DNA from: Laguncularia racemosa
Taxonomy: Eukaryota; Streptophyta; Magnoliopsida; Myrtales; Combretaceae
Assembly (NCBI GenBank): GCA_037954665.1
Contig: JBBMOL010000225.1
Span: 806,001-870,000 of the forward strand
Reading direction: 5' to 3'
DNA: 64,000 nt
This document shows positions 22,991 to 34,857 of the stretch, in pieces. The notes under the pieces were generated by a model. It was not told where the DNA came from and searched no databases. It saw only the letters and a program-made list of their open reading frames with translations. The position numbers were made by a program, and so were the translations under genes. Numbering within the stretch: position 1 is the first letter of the stretch; the number at the start of each line of letters is the position of its first letter.

Positions 22991-23762
22991 CTGGCATAAG
23001 ATCAATAGCATGCTCTATCCCTCTCAAAGGTGGTAACCCTGCTAGCAAATCATCAGGAAAAATGTCGGTATACTCATTCAATACCTAAGAAACTGCTGAA
23101 GGTAGAGATTGTGGTTCCTGCAACCCTAATATACATCTCAATTGGAGTAAGTATGTTAGAGCCTCTTCTATAATTAACCTCTCCATTTCACCCTGTTCCA
23201 TCAATAATACCTTCTTTTTCCTCAGAATCATTACACTATATTAAAGCCCTTTTAACCTCTGATGGTCAACTGATCTGTTGCTGAACATTTTGGACCTCTG
23301 AAGGTGACATTGGATTCAGAATAACTCGTTTGCCTTCCTTCTAGAACACATAAGTATTCTTGAAGCCATCATGTAAGACCTTTCTGTCATATAACCAAGG
23401 CCTGCCAAGCAATATATGGGATGCACACATAGGCAAGATATCACACTCAATCTCATCACGATATTTATCCCCTACACTGAATGGTACCTTAGCTCTTTGG
23501 TCACATACAAACTTCCCTGATCACTAAGCCAATGCAATTTATATAGTTTAGGATGTGGAATAGTAGCTAGTCTTAGCTTCGATACTAACGAGGCGGCTAA
23601 TACAATGGTATAACTACCACCATCAATTATAAGGACACATAAATTTCCTTGTATCCTACAAGAAGTATGGAACAAGTTTTCCCTTTGTTCTTCATCTTTA
23701 TTAGCAAATGTAGTCAATGTTCGGCGCAACACATTAACATATTGAAACATTTCACTAAACAT
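22991..23762 (-). pseudogene. Element F protease and linker to RT
   Basis: Starts at an ATG at 23762 and reads QYVNVLRRTLTTFANK, then LFHTSCRIQGNLCVLIIDGGSY (protease active-site DGGS near 23620) and KLYKLHWLSDQG. The RPWLYDRKVLHDGFKN block follows near 23400-23380. Stops interrupt the linker before RT. The upstream gag and its zinc knuckle are missing: the frame begins at what is the very end of gag in relatives. Confidence 0.78.
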
Positions 23763-24711
23763 TGTTGTATTTCAATTCAATCACCACAATAATAATGATC
23801 CCTACACCTCTCAAATCATGGTGCAACAACCTTCCAAATTCAACCCAATTTCATGCCAAAATTACACACACACTCTTAAACTTCAACACAAACAAACTAT
23901 AACACGTTGCAACCCTTCACTACAAACAACACTAACAATCACGGTATAGCACTCCACTCCACGGCAACAACAACAAAATGGAACCAAATATAGATACTTC
24001 TCCAAATGGCAAGCAATTGATTCCAACTAGTTAATGTGCAATTAAAGTGATCAATATATAATAACTCTATAACTAATGATTGATTTGAATTCAAAATAGT
24101 TTCCTAATTCTCCATACAAGTTGAACAATTCTGAAAAAAAAAATTGACCCTTGCAATTCCGCAATGTTAAGGAAACAACATACACTAATTAACAATGCTT
24201 CAACTATTTGAACCCCAAATTATGGAATTCAATTTAAGAACTTCCCCTTCTTCCTCAAACAAATAACTCACGGCAAAGATGAAGATAACAAAAATCAATT
24301 TCCGAAATTCAATTCAATTCAAGAACTTCCCCTTCTTCCTCAAACAAATAACTCACGACAAAGATGAAGATAACAAAAATCAATTTCCAAAATTCAATTC
24401 AATTTAAGAACTTCCCCTTCTTACTTAAACAAATAACTCATGGCAAAGATGAAGATAACAAAATCAATTTCCGAAATTCCACTTTCCTCAAATAATCACA
24501 ATGTTCACTTCCCTTAATCAATCATGATCAACTCAAGGATTCCAAGAGTGTTCTAGTCTCCAATTGTACATCTACCAATCAACAAGAGAACAAAATTCAA
24601 CAATCACAATAAAAGATGCAATTTCACGCTAACAATTTTCGGATCAAGGTGCTGCACAGCAAACCCTAACTTCCGAATTTCAATTGACAAATCCCTCCTC
24701 TTAAACCTCAA
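23763..24711 (-). other. Leader of element F; no gag
   Basis: Noncoding. The text resembles the H leader (43086-44217: GTGTGTGTGTTG, TTGTTGTGAAGGG-type blocks). It joins the protease directly, so roughly the whole gag is deleted. It contains the three 86-bp repeats listed separately. Confidence 0.7.
24226..24479 (-). repeat. Three tandem copies of an ~86-bp unit in the F leader
   Basis: Copies start near 24226, 24310 and 24397. Each contains AAGAACTTCCCCTTCTT and CAAAGATGAAGATAACAAAA, and copies differ by only a few bases. No function is evident. Confidence 0.88.
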
Positions 24712-24723
24712 GCTCTAATACCA
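24712..24723 (-). other. Primer binding site of element F
   Basis: TGGTATTAGAGC on the minus strand, one mismatch to the initiator-Met PBS, five bases after the LTR end GCACATCA. Confidence 0.85.
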
Positions 24724-24728
24724 AAAGA

Positions 24729-25745
24729 TGATGTGCCTAAAAACCAAGATTAAGCACATGCAAATGAATCAAAGAAACGACTTCAATTCACAATTAAAAA
24801 TTGGTTCAATAGGATCATCAATTGCGTGAACCCTAATGGAGATTTAATGAAATCCAAATGCTCAAAGTTGCAATTAACAATCCAACAATAATAATCTTCT
24901 CCAGTATAACAACAATCACAAGAATTCCACGTGAATTACACACAAGAACAAGAAGATCCAATTTCGTGATTCACTTTCCCAACAAAATGACCCATGGTTT
25001 TAAGATGTTAAATTGAAGGTTAAAAACTAGGCTAAAACCAATCAATTAAGCAACACGAATTTGATTACAAATGCAATCAAATTCAGTCAACAAACAACCA
25101 ATTCAACTTAGATATTACTCACTAGAGAGAAAAGGAAATTGCAACAAAGTAAATTTGATATTACTCACAAATTAACCTTGAAGCCACTCGCCACAACCTC
25201 AAATTGGGATTTGAAATTGATAAGAGCAAATGAATTAGGAATACGCCTTAACCCTCTCACATAAAAGTGAAGTTCAATTATGCAAAATGGCCTCATCAAA
25301 CCCTACTTTATGCAAGTATTTATACTTGCTCCCTTTAGCGTTAGAAAATGCACAAAATTACAACTATGCCACTTTTAAGGTGGCCGATCCTTAAATGGAA
25401 ATTACAATCAAAATGAAAGTGTTCCAAAAGAAAATACAATATAAGATAGTCTATACAAATGAAAAATATGTAAAAGAAATGAGTCTTCATGATGCCGATC
25501 TTCAAGGTACTTTCGAATTGAGCCCCGATGAGAGACCCGACTCGCATAAGAGTATAGGTGATTTGGTATCCTGTAGGACTGATAAGTGAGCCTGCTGGAA
25601 TGCACTACAATTATAATGTAGAAATGAAGAAAATAGATTAGCTTCCTCAAGATTAGGTTTCTCATGCAAGAGTCTCAAAACTAAGTTATGGAGACCCTTA
25701 GCTCGGGCCCTTGTGATAGGTCCTATAGGAGTTTGCTTCCTATCA
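24729..25745 (-). repeat. 5' LTR of element F
   Basis: 1017 bp, pairs with 18381-19404; right end (element start) TGATAGGAAGC at 25745. The palindromic TATA has 8-base arms here (25312-25329). Confidence 0.88.
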
Positions 25746-28700
25746 TAATTATATGTATAAACATAGGTATACATATGGGGTGAAAATAGCTTTGTTCAAA
25801 CATACATACATATATTCATAATTAGATTTCCATTTATGTGTAAAATGATATAGTTTGTCTCATAATATGTATACATATGCACTAATTTATATAAGGGAAT
25901 AGTCAAGTTCATATATTAATTTTGTTTAAAGAAAATAAAGTTGAAATCACGGCATCAAGCCGATGGTGATAATATTAGTGTAACGGTGCTAAGTGCCACC
26001 ATCAAAATGGTGACATCTAAATTTTTAGACCCTTCTGTTTCCTCTACCATTAGGACAGTGTTTTTATGATGTCAAAATGGCATTCATTGGTATCGTTTGA
26101 CTTCAAATCTCTTTACAAAATTGCATTCCCAACCCATTTTACACCGTTTCTAACTCCAAAATAATAACATCCATAATAGCTATAGCAGCAACCAAGCAAG
26201 AAAATACACATATACACAGTATATCACAAGTAAACATAACATTATAGCATGTCATAGAGTTTCTCACTCACTTGTTTATTGTCATCATAGTTCCAACTAC
26301 AATCAAGTGATTCCAACAAGTAATTCCTTTACCTAACGATAAAATAAAAGAAAATAGGATAAATGTCTAGAGTCTAAGCCAAGCCTCAAATTAACTAAAG
26401 GTACTAAGTGGGATCCTTTTATTTTTTTATTATACCTAATTTAATGTTTAATTATAGTTTCTTCATTTTGCATTAGTGTTTAATAATCCTATAATTACAA
26501 TAACATGTTCATATCTCGTTGGAGTTTGAATAGAAATTATGGAAATAGAGTTGCAATGGAAATTAAAGCGAAGAGTGAATAATAGTCAAAACAGGATCAA
26601 GAGGTGCAAGTTTATCACCTTCATTATTACTGAGGTTGTAAAAGGCTAAAACCTATAATAAACCCAAAATTTGACGACTTGCTAGAGTAAGTGATGTATG
26701 AGAGAACCATTCGGTCAAAGTAGATAGACTTTGCTCCTCATGAGGCACCAATATCACTAGAACTAATTGACGCCTTTAAAGTACTCTTCCCTTTTTTATG
26801 ATAGGCCAAGATCATATTCACCCGACTAAAAAATGCATTTGAGAGAATTCTTGAATACCAAATGACCAAAGCTCTCTACAAGCATAACAAGCCCACCAAT
26901 TCTTTCAACTACTTTAAGTTCTGCCACTCCTACCTGATCGAGAGTACATGTAAAAAGATCGAACACATGCCCTTAGTTCACAAGCTACTTTGAAAGCCTT
27001 TCATAAAACTTAACAGCTTTATGATGTTGCAGAGCAGAGTCTTTATCTAAATCTTTGTGAGATCGAATAAGCTCGGAGAAAGTTTCTAGCACAATCTAAA
27101 CCAGGAACACATGCTCCTAATAAACCTGTTGCCACATTTAAAGCCATGCTAGTACACCTGGAAGCCCTCTACTCGGTAGGCACAAGCTAAGGATCCTTTT
27201 ATAGCTCATCTAACACTGAATTAAGTGCAAACTCGCATTCAAATACGGGGACCAAGAAATGAGCAATGCTTTCAATGCCCAATCCGTCCCTAATACCAGT
27301 GATCACACAATAGGAGGTTTCAGCTTCTTAGAAAAAAAAAGCTCATCTACTTAAGTAACGACTCTTTGGTAACCTCATCGTTCCCTCTAAATACATAGCT
27401 CTTACTAATCTTGCCAAACCATAGTTCATGAACATGAACTTAATTCCCAAAAGTGATCAACCATACAAGCGAATCCCCGAGGACCAAAGAGGCCGCTTAG
27501 AGAAAAGCTAACTTGAGAAAAGCCAATTCCTCTGCAATTAGACATATGTTTAGGATGAATAGGAATATGGGAGGGACCAAAATTTAAGTTTCATCAGAAG
27601 TGGAAGATGTGACCATGGCATCTCTTAGCCTCTCTTCTCGGATAAAGCTTTCCCTTTGCACTTTGCTTCCCTTCAACTCCTTTACGGTGCGGACTCCTTT
27701 GGGTGACTCATCAGACTCAATAGCGAAGGGTATCATTGCGGGTTCAAGCTCGGTTGAGACTGTAGCAAGTTTGTCCATTTCTTTGTACTTTGTTGTATTT
27801 TGAAGGTTTTTAGCACCTTAGAACTTCCCCTTCTTCTTAGACGTTGGACATTACTGGACAATCTCCTCCCCTGTTCGCCGAAACCAAGACGTTGCTTGAA
27901 CTTTCACTTGGAACTTTAGATGATTGCCTCGCTGAACAAAGAAAAGTGAGAAAAAGAAGATAGAAGAACACGAGAAAGACTTCATGGGGAGAAGAGAGAC
28001 TAGGAATGAGAGGGTTCGGGATGGTGAGGTCGTGTGGAGGGAGAGGGAATTTGGCCAGTGTCAAGAAAAGAAGACGAGAAGAAGAAGGTCGAAAGGAGGA
28101 AGGAATGAAAAAGAAAGGAAGCGAAAGGTGGAGTTGTGTTTGGGAGGCAGTGAGGAAGCATGATGCAATAGCAAGAAGAAGAAGAAAGGAAGGAAAGAAG
28201 AAGCACAGGATGAGGGATAGTAGGGACGGATGACATGACAATGAGCAATTGATGGGATGGTGACCTTCCTATGTCGACTGCTCTTGATGTGGACAATGGA
28301 GGGAAACAGAACAAAAGAGCAACTATTTTTTTTTTTATCTCTGCCGACCTGCTGCCATTCGATTTATATATTATATTATTTTATATTTTATATTATAATT
28401 ATAATTATTTATATTTTAAGGTTTTATATTTAATTCCATGCATACCACGATATTTGCAAAATTTGCAACTTTAGTGTTTTATTACGAAACTTTATGTCTA
28501 AGCTAATTTGATCATTCCGAACATAAATATTTACTCAAAATTTTCATTCGAAATTCCTGAATCTATAATTTCAATTAAGTTCATTATTTAACCCAATATT
28601 GTTTGTAATTTATGTTTCAAGAAATTTATTCTTTTAATTTAAATTGCATGAACTAAAATTAAGGCTTGCAATTGTTTTCATTTATATTTTATTTATTTGT

Positions 28701-29117
28701 TTATATACCTATATGTAGGTATTTTCCATCTTACTTCATTCCCTAAATTTATTTAGTAATATGTTTCGTATAATTTGTAATTCTAAGCTTGTTATCTTTT
28801 TCCTCGCAAACAATTATTCTTTCCAATTGTTTTAAATGTCTATTTCTCCTTGTTTGTTATACTTATCAAATGGATCTCACATCTTCCTCATTTTTCTATT
28901 TTAAAGCCTATTATTATTTGTCATAAGTTTTTAGTTGTACATAAATTATTAAAATAGTATTAATGTATCACAGTGTTTCAAATTTTTCATGATAAATTTA
29001 TCAAAATTTTTAATATTGCAAAATTGTCATTCTCGCTATCCCAGCCTAAAAGTATATATTATTCCATTTATTTTCTTTAATTTTTATATAGTTTTTCAAA
29101 ATTTTCGGGGCATTACA
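25746..29117 (-). mobile_element. Relic K, right part with LTR end
   Basis: Continues K after the F insertion. It ends at 29117 with the element-strand start TGTAATGCCCCGAAAATTTT, close to the TGTAACACCCCG start typical of Tekay/Del LTRs, and is followed by protease sequence of gypsy M. About 27970-28215 is strongly purine-rich (pyrimidine-rich on the element strand), as in the transcribed leader of such LTRs. Between about 25926 and 27840 I find no domain I can name; ORFs there are short. The left partner LTR is not identified, so element limits and family are tentative. Confidence 0.5.
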
Positions 29118-29122
29118 ATATA

Positions 29123-30660
29123 TGTAATGCGCATATAGGAAGAATGTCATAGAGAATCTCATCATGGTATCTCTCCCCTTTGTTGAATGGAATTTTAGCC
29201 CTTTAAGTGACTTGTAAACTACCATGTTTACTCAACCGGTGCAACTTATATGGCTTAGGATATGGAGTAGTAGCTAGTTTCGACTTATTAACTAATGAAG
29301 CAGCCACCACATTGATGCAACTACTACCATCAATAATAAAAGCACAAGGATTACCTTAAACCTTATAGGAGATATGGAATAGGTTCTCCCTGTAATTCAT
29401 TAGGAGGAAAAGTAGTCATCACCTTGTGCAAAACATTGATGACCAAATATTGATCATCCCCCCTATGTCTACGTACATCAGTATCTACATCCCCATAATA
29501 CTCATCTGATACTTCTAACAAATATTTTAGCTCATCCAACTCTTCCTCTTTATCATCACTCTCTGCCTCCACAGCAGTCATTACCCTTCAGATTGGACAC
29601 TGAGAAGCCACATGTCCAAAGCCCAAGCACTTGAAGCACTTGATTTGACAAGTTTTTCCACCTAGGGGCCTAACTACTATTTTCTTATTTTCAGCCCAAA
29701 AACTATCTTCCCTTTCTTAAAAAAACTCTTCTCTCCCTTAACATTTGTAACAGTTGCATTCCTTTCCGCATTCTTACCAGATTCCCCTTTATTTACATTC
29801 TTACCTTCTAAACCATACAACTTATTAGAGGATCCATACCTGTTATTCCTCGTTCTACAAGGATTGGAACACCTTTGTCTTTTAACCTTCAAAGCTGGCT
29901 AGATGGCCTCATTAAGGGTGTCATATCACTGCAACTCCACAATATAAGCAATCTCATATTTTAAGCTCAACACAAATTGTGCCATCGTCTGCTCAGGAGA
30001 TTCAACGGCCCTACATCGAATCATTAACGTTTCAAATTCTTAGACTTACTCATCTGCTGTCTTGCCTCCCTACCTCAATGTTTAAAGGCACATGAATAGC
30101 TCATGCTTGTAATGCTTTGGGATAAATCTCTTCCTCACAACTCGCTTTATCTCTTGCTAAGTACGAATCTCAACATCACTATCTCTCCTTCTACTAGCCA
30201 CAATGTTCTTCTACCATAAGCAGCATACCTAGTAAACTTAACTGCTGCCAATCGTACTCGAGTATTGTCATTAATCTCATAACACTTGAAAAGCCCTTCC
30301 ACCTTATCTTCCCAATCAAGGTAGCCCTTAGTAGATCTTCCTTTAACAAATAATGGCATTTCTAGTTTAACATATTCTAAACCACTAGGTGGCCTAAACT
30401 CATGATTATAATAATAATCAACTTCAAAATTATCATCTCTTCCTTCCTAGTGAGCGTGATAATCTCCTCTAAAGCAACTTACCCTATTATTTCCTAATGT
30501 TCCTTCCCTACAAGCATTGTTAATGGGTACTTGAGGTGGAGGTGCTTACAGATTTGCTATTGGCTATTAGGGAAGTGTTATTTGATCCACCCGCGTAGCT
30601 AGATTAGCAAAAATGGTGGTTAGATCTTGTAATTGCTCTTTCAAATTTCTCCTACCACCT
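29123..30660 (-). pseudogene. Element M gag and start of protease
   Basis: From right to left: gag domain PLFVKGRSTKGYLDWEDKVE and CYEINDNTRVRLAAVKF (30359-30180), a basic Asn/Lys stretch (29890-29680), zinc knuckle residues near 29640-29590 (CFKCLGFGHVASQC-like, read through breaks), an acidic region with DELKYLLEVSDEYYGDVDTD (about 29530), then QYLVINVLHKVMTTFP and protease to about 29123. Stops and frameshifts are frequent. The LVINVLHKV segment matches H gag (PINVLHRV). Confidence 0.72.
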
Positions 30661-31177
30661 ACAACACGACATCCCTAACCTCCTCCTCCAACCTAATTGT
30701 TCGCTTCACACCCAATTCCTCCATTCACACTATCATTCAACATAATTTACTAAATTGTAGTCTCAACACAAAATTCCTAAACCACATTCACACAATCACA
30801 ACACAAACCCAAATCTCTGCTTCACTCAATTCCAATCCACAATCATGTAGCCTATGATATAAACCCCAATCTTACCCCTTATTCAATTCCAATTCACAAT
30901 TAATCAACCCAAGGCACAAACCACGGTATAAACCCTAATTTCAATTCACAATCATGCTACCCATGGCACTAAACCCTAATCTCAGCCATTACTCATTCCA
31001 GCTCACAAACAAGCAACCCATGGTACAACTCACGGCACAAGTCATAGCATAAACCTAATTTCAATTCTTAATTAAGCAACCATGGCACAACTCACGGTAC
31101 AAACCTTAATTCAGTTGCCAATCAAGCAACCTATGTTATAAGGCCTAATCTTAACCTTAACTCTAATACCAAAATTA

Positions 31178-31826
31178 TCATGTGCCAAATTCTAATGGAG
31201 AGTCAAGCAATTGCAAAATCCCAAAAGATAATTTGCAATAAAACAAACTAAATAAGCCAAGCACCACGAAAAACACACCCAATTCCCTTACCAGATATGA
31301 TGCACTAGTAGAGGAGGGTCTTAGCATAGTTTTGTTGATATAATGCACAACAAAGGATTGATGCTTTCACTCACCACAATCAAAGGATTGATGAGAGTTT
31401 CAATGAGAGACTAGCTCCACTCATGTATATCTAATGTCTAAAAGAAAAGTTTCCTTTGTGTTTCTATTAAAAGATATTTATAGTAGCCTTTAAAAGAAAC
31501 AAATATTGGCTAAGGAAATAAAAGAAAAACACAAAGAAAACCGACCTAAAGTATTTGTAAGCCACCTTTGAAAGCCAGTAGCCTAAGTGGATTACACCAT
31601 TGGTTCAAGTTGAGTTGCCTTCTTTTTAGTTTACTTGATTTTTATCCCAAAGCACTGATAAATGCATTTGATTGAATATAAAACAATCATGTAAAAGGAA
31701 TGAAGATACTATGTGATTTTCTTTGGGTTCCATCTATCAAGTAGAACTCTTAATGTTAGATTCTCTAGTCCTTTGGTTCTAGCTCAAGTAAGTGGCCCTA
31801 TAATTGAAATGATTTTATTCCCTTCA
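31178..31826 (-). repeat. 5' LTR of element M
   Basis: 649 bp; resembles the I LTR (51432-52098) along its length, including the TATAAAACAATCAT and ATTGAAATG blocks at the right end. The left terminus is decayed (TCATGTGCC for TGATGTGCC). Too diverged for a paired LTR in the window. Confidence 0.7.
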
Positions 31827-33690
31827 ATGTTGCAATCAATTGAGCTCCATATTTTGATGGCACAAATTATTTGTACTGGAAAATGCGCATGTCCACTTAT
31901 ATTAAGGCTAATAACTATGCTTCATGGGAGGTGATTGACATTAGAGATAAACAAGTGATAAGAACTAATGACAATGAGCTCACAAAAGCCAAATTGAAGT
32001 TCATCAAGCAAAATAATAAAGCTAAGAATATTCTTCTAACTATTATATCTCCATATGAGTTTTACTTAATTTCTTCTTGTGTGACGGCTAAAGAAATATG
32101 GGATGCATTGTCTGAAATGTATAAAGGAACTAATACAATTAAGGAAATAAAAATTAATGCTTTACTATAGAGATATGCATTGTTTAAAATCAAATTTGAT
32201 GAGAAAATTAGAGATGCTTTTAATCATTTTACCACAATAACTAATGAACTAACTTCTATTGTAAAGAAAATAGAAGATTCTAATCTTGTTAGAAAAGTGT
32301 TACAAATTTTACCAAAATCATAAGATGCCAAGAAGACTACTGTAGAAGAGACACAAGATCTAAACAAGCTCACACTTAGTCAACTAAGAGAAGCTAATGA
32401 CATATGAGTCCTATCTTATCGTAATAGAGGAATCTAACAGTATCATAAAAACAATTGCATTCAAAGTTAAGAAAATGGTTGTTGAAGAATCTGATTCTGA
32501 CAAGATCAATGATGATGATGACTAAGTATGCTTGCAAAAATATTCAATAGACTAATGAAGAGAAAATGTAAGAAATTTAAAGATTTTAGTAAATGTAATA
32601 AATCTAATATAGGAAGAAACTTTAAAGAGAAAGAAGATAAGAAAGAAATTACATGTTATGAATGTTAGAAACCTAGACATATCAAATACAAGTCCCCAAT
32701 TTTTATGAAGAATATGGAAAAATTGAAGAAGAAGAACCAAGCAATGATAGCAACTTGAAGTAACCTAGATGAGCCAGAAGCTGACTCAGAAGCTAAAGGT
32801 AAAGATCAGGAAGAAGCCAACTTGTGTTTAATGGCTACATTTGAGGTAAATCTTAAGTTTAAAGCTGACATATCGATGATGAAATGTATGCTAAAGTGAA
32901 AAAGTTGTGAAAAGCTCTAAAAAGGGCAAAGGTGAAAATATCTAAGCTAGAATAAAAAAAAAAAAAAGGCTTTAAAAAATTAAAAGGATATGTTAAGTTA
33001 AACCAATAAACTACTTGTAGACGAAAATGATATTCTTTAGAATGATAGCGAAAAGATGCATGATAGTTCTATTATATTAAGAAAAGAAAATGATATATGA
33101 ATGATGAGATTAAAGATTTAAATGTTAGAATTAAAGATCTGTCACAAACAATCAAACATACCATCAATAAATTTGATGAAAGTAACAAGAAACTAAACAT
33201 GATCATAAGTAGTCAAAGACTTACGAGTATTAAACATTGACTTAGATTTGAACATGGTAGCTCATCTAATGATATGAAAAAGACTGTGTTTGTTAGAGGA
33301 AGTGAATTTGTAAATACTTAAATTATTAACGATAAAGAATTTGTTAAAAAGAACTCGAATAGTAGCAGTAGAGGATACTTCAAGAGGTGCCCTCAATAGC
33401 ATAAATATCCACTTAGAGGATATCTTAGAAACTACAAGTATGAATATAATAAATGGTATCCAAGGCAAAACTATTAGGTAAATCAAAGGTCTAATAGATC
33501 TTCTTATGTGTTTTTCTTTTGTAGTAAAGTAGGACACATAGAAAAATAATGCTTTTGTAAAAGAAATAAACTTAGTGCATATCAAGTTAAGAAACAAGAA
33601 AAGACAAGCTTGACTTATCAAGACCAAAGCTGGTTTAGGTTCCTCAAAGGGATTGATTACTATGTGTATGACTATAGGAACAAGGATCTA
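31827..33690 (+). pseudogene. Copia relic L gag
   Basis: Sirevirus-like gag, opening just right of M with NVAIN*APYFDG and continuing WKMRMSTYIKANNYASWEV, NNKAKNILLTIISPYEFYLISS and AKEIWDALSEMYKGTNTI. The first knuckle is damaged (CYEC*KPRHIKYKS near 32655-32695: the final Cys reads Ser). The second reads FFCSKVGHIEK* near 33515-33550. Many stops and frameshifts make this the oldest coding layer. The upstream LTR and PBS of L are not in the window. Confidence 0.83.
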
Positions 33691-34202
33691 AAATCAAAGG
33701 CAACTGGTATCTGGATAGTGGATGTTTAGGCTATATGATAGGAGATGCATCCTTGTTCACTAGCATCATATGGAAAGAAAAAGGATATGTAAGATTTAGA
33801 GCTAATAGCAAAGGTAAAATTATAGGAATAGGTATGATTGGTCGTTCTCCATATTCAATTAAAAATGTTTCTTTAGTGAAAGGATTGAAACATAATCATT
33901 TAAGCATAAGTCAATTGTGTGATAGAGGTTATAGAATGACCTTTGAAAAGAATAAATGTTTTGAATATAATGTAAATGGAATAAAATTATTTGAAGGACT
34001 TAAGAAAAGGAACATATATCTTATTACACCCTCTAATATGAATAAGGAGTATTGCTTCGTGACTATGAATGAGAAAATAAGAACATACATGTTTAGCATA
34101 AAAAGCTTTTACATGTGAATTTTAATTAACTAGAAAAGCTTTTAACAAAGACTCTAGTTATTGCTCTACCTAGAATTAGCATAAAGAATATTATTAATTG
34201 TA
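33691..34202 (+). pseudogene. Copia relic L protease and pre-integrase region
   Basis: Protease active site WYLDSGC near 33700-33722, then 127 open codons (33735-34118) with GYVRFRANSKGKIIGIGMIG and LSISQLCDRGYRMTF, matching the same region of N pol (8248-7900). The HxxxH zinc region follows with breaks (LLHVNFN*LEKLL) and stops at 34202, where element H begins. Confidence 0.83.
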
Positions 34203-34603
34203 TGATGGGAAAATTTCTGGTACCATCGACACTCTCAGAACTCGATTTGGATGATGATCTAAATCACTCGTATTTTATGTCATTTCTTTTCATCTAATAA
34301 GTATTTGAGAAATAATCTTACAAGTACAATAATAATTCTCCATGGGATACCAATATGTCCTACATTAGTCGATGGACACGGGACATCTTCAGAATTACAA
34401 TCAAAGATCCGCTGTGATTGTTTCCACTCCGAAGCATTGGCTCATGAAGAATTATGATATTTTGTACTTTATAATTGCTTTATGAACTATTTTATGTTGT
34501 ATTTTCTCTTGGGACACTTTCATTTTATTGTAATTTTCATTTAGGACTAACTACCTTAAAAGTGGCAAACTTGTAATTTTGACCATTTTCTAACCCTAGG
34601 AGT

Positions 34604-34623
34604 AGCAAGTATAAATACTTGCT
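34604..34623 (+). promoter_or_regulatory. Palindromic TATA box of the H 5' LTR
   Basis: AGCAAGTATAAATACTTGCT, exact 9-base inverted arms around the TATAAAT core. Same element as in F and G. It is missing from the H 3' LTR (deletion at about 46457-46462). Confidence 0.72.
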
Positions 34624-34857
34624 TAAAGTAGGGTTTGAGGAGGCCATTTTGCAGATTATACACAAGCACTTAACATGTCGGAATTAGGGTTCATCCTATT
34701 TTTAATTCTCTTATCAATTTCAACCCAAGAATTGGAATTGTGGCGAGTGCAACAAGGGGAAATTGTGAGTTATATCAATTTCTTTCATTATTGTTTTTCA
34801 TTTTATCTCTAGTGAGTCATATCTAGGGTTGATTTGGAGTTTCTTGGATATACTTGT

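Larger units (their letters stand above)
18381..25745 (-). mobile_element. Element F: Ty3/gypsy retrotransposon lacking gag
   Basis: LTRs at 18381-19404 and 24729-25745, bounded TG...CA, with a perfect target duplication TAATT (18376-18380, 25746-25750). On the minus strand: PBS, leader, protease, RT, RNase H, integrase, and a pol tail that overlaps the 3' LTR. The gag is absent. A solo LTR (G) splits the integrase. Same broad clade as A/B but a distinct family shared with G, H, I, J and M. Confidence 0.92.
29118..31826 (-). mobile_element. Element M: Ty3/gypsy remnant (5' LTR, leader, gag, part of protease)
   Basis: Minus-strand order: 5' LTR (31178-31826), PBS TGGTATTAGAGT (31160-31171, two mismatches), leader, gag, protease up to 29118, where relic K begins. 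Same family group as F, H and I. Its right end TTCA (TGAA on the element strand, from TGAT) abuts the gag of copia L; a duplicate of ATGTT (31827-31831) is predicted at the lost left end. Confidence 0.78.

Noticed and set aside
26700..27000. Possible Tat/Retand gag-like text (KFCHSYLIESTCKKIEH)
   Set aside because: Similarity is too weak and the zinc-knuckle pattern is not met; frames are broken. Left as unassigned.
27837..28314. Two overlapping minus-strand ORFs of 104-134 codons, Leu/Ser/Phe/Pro-rich, with a signal-peptide look
   Set aside because: They translate a purine/pyrimidine-skewed tract inside LTR-like sequence of relic K; low complexity, overlapping frames, no domain.
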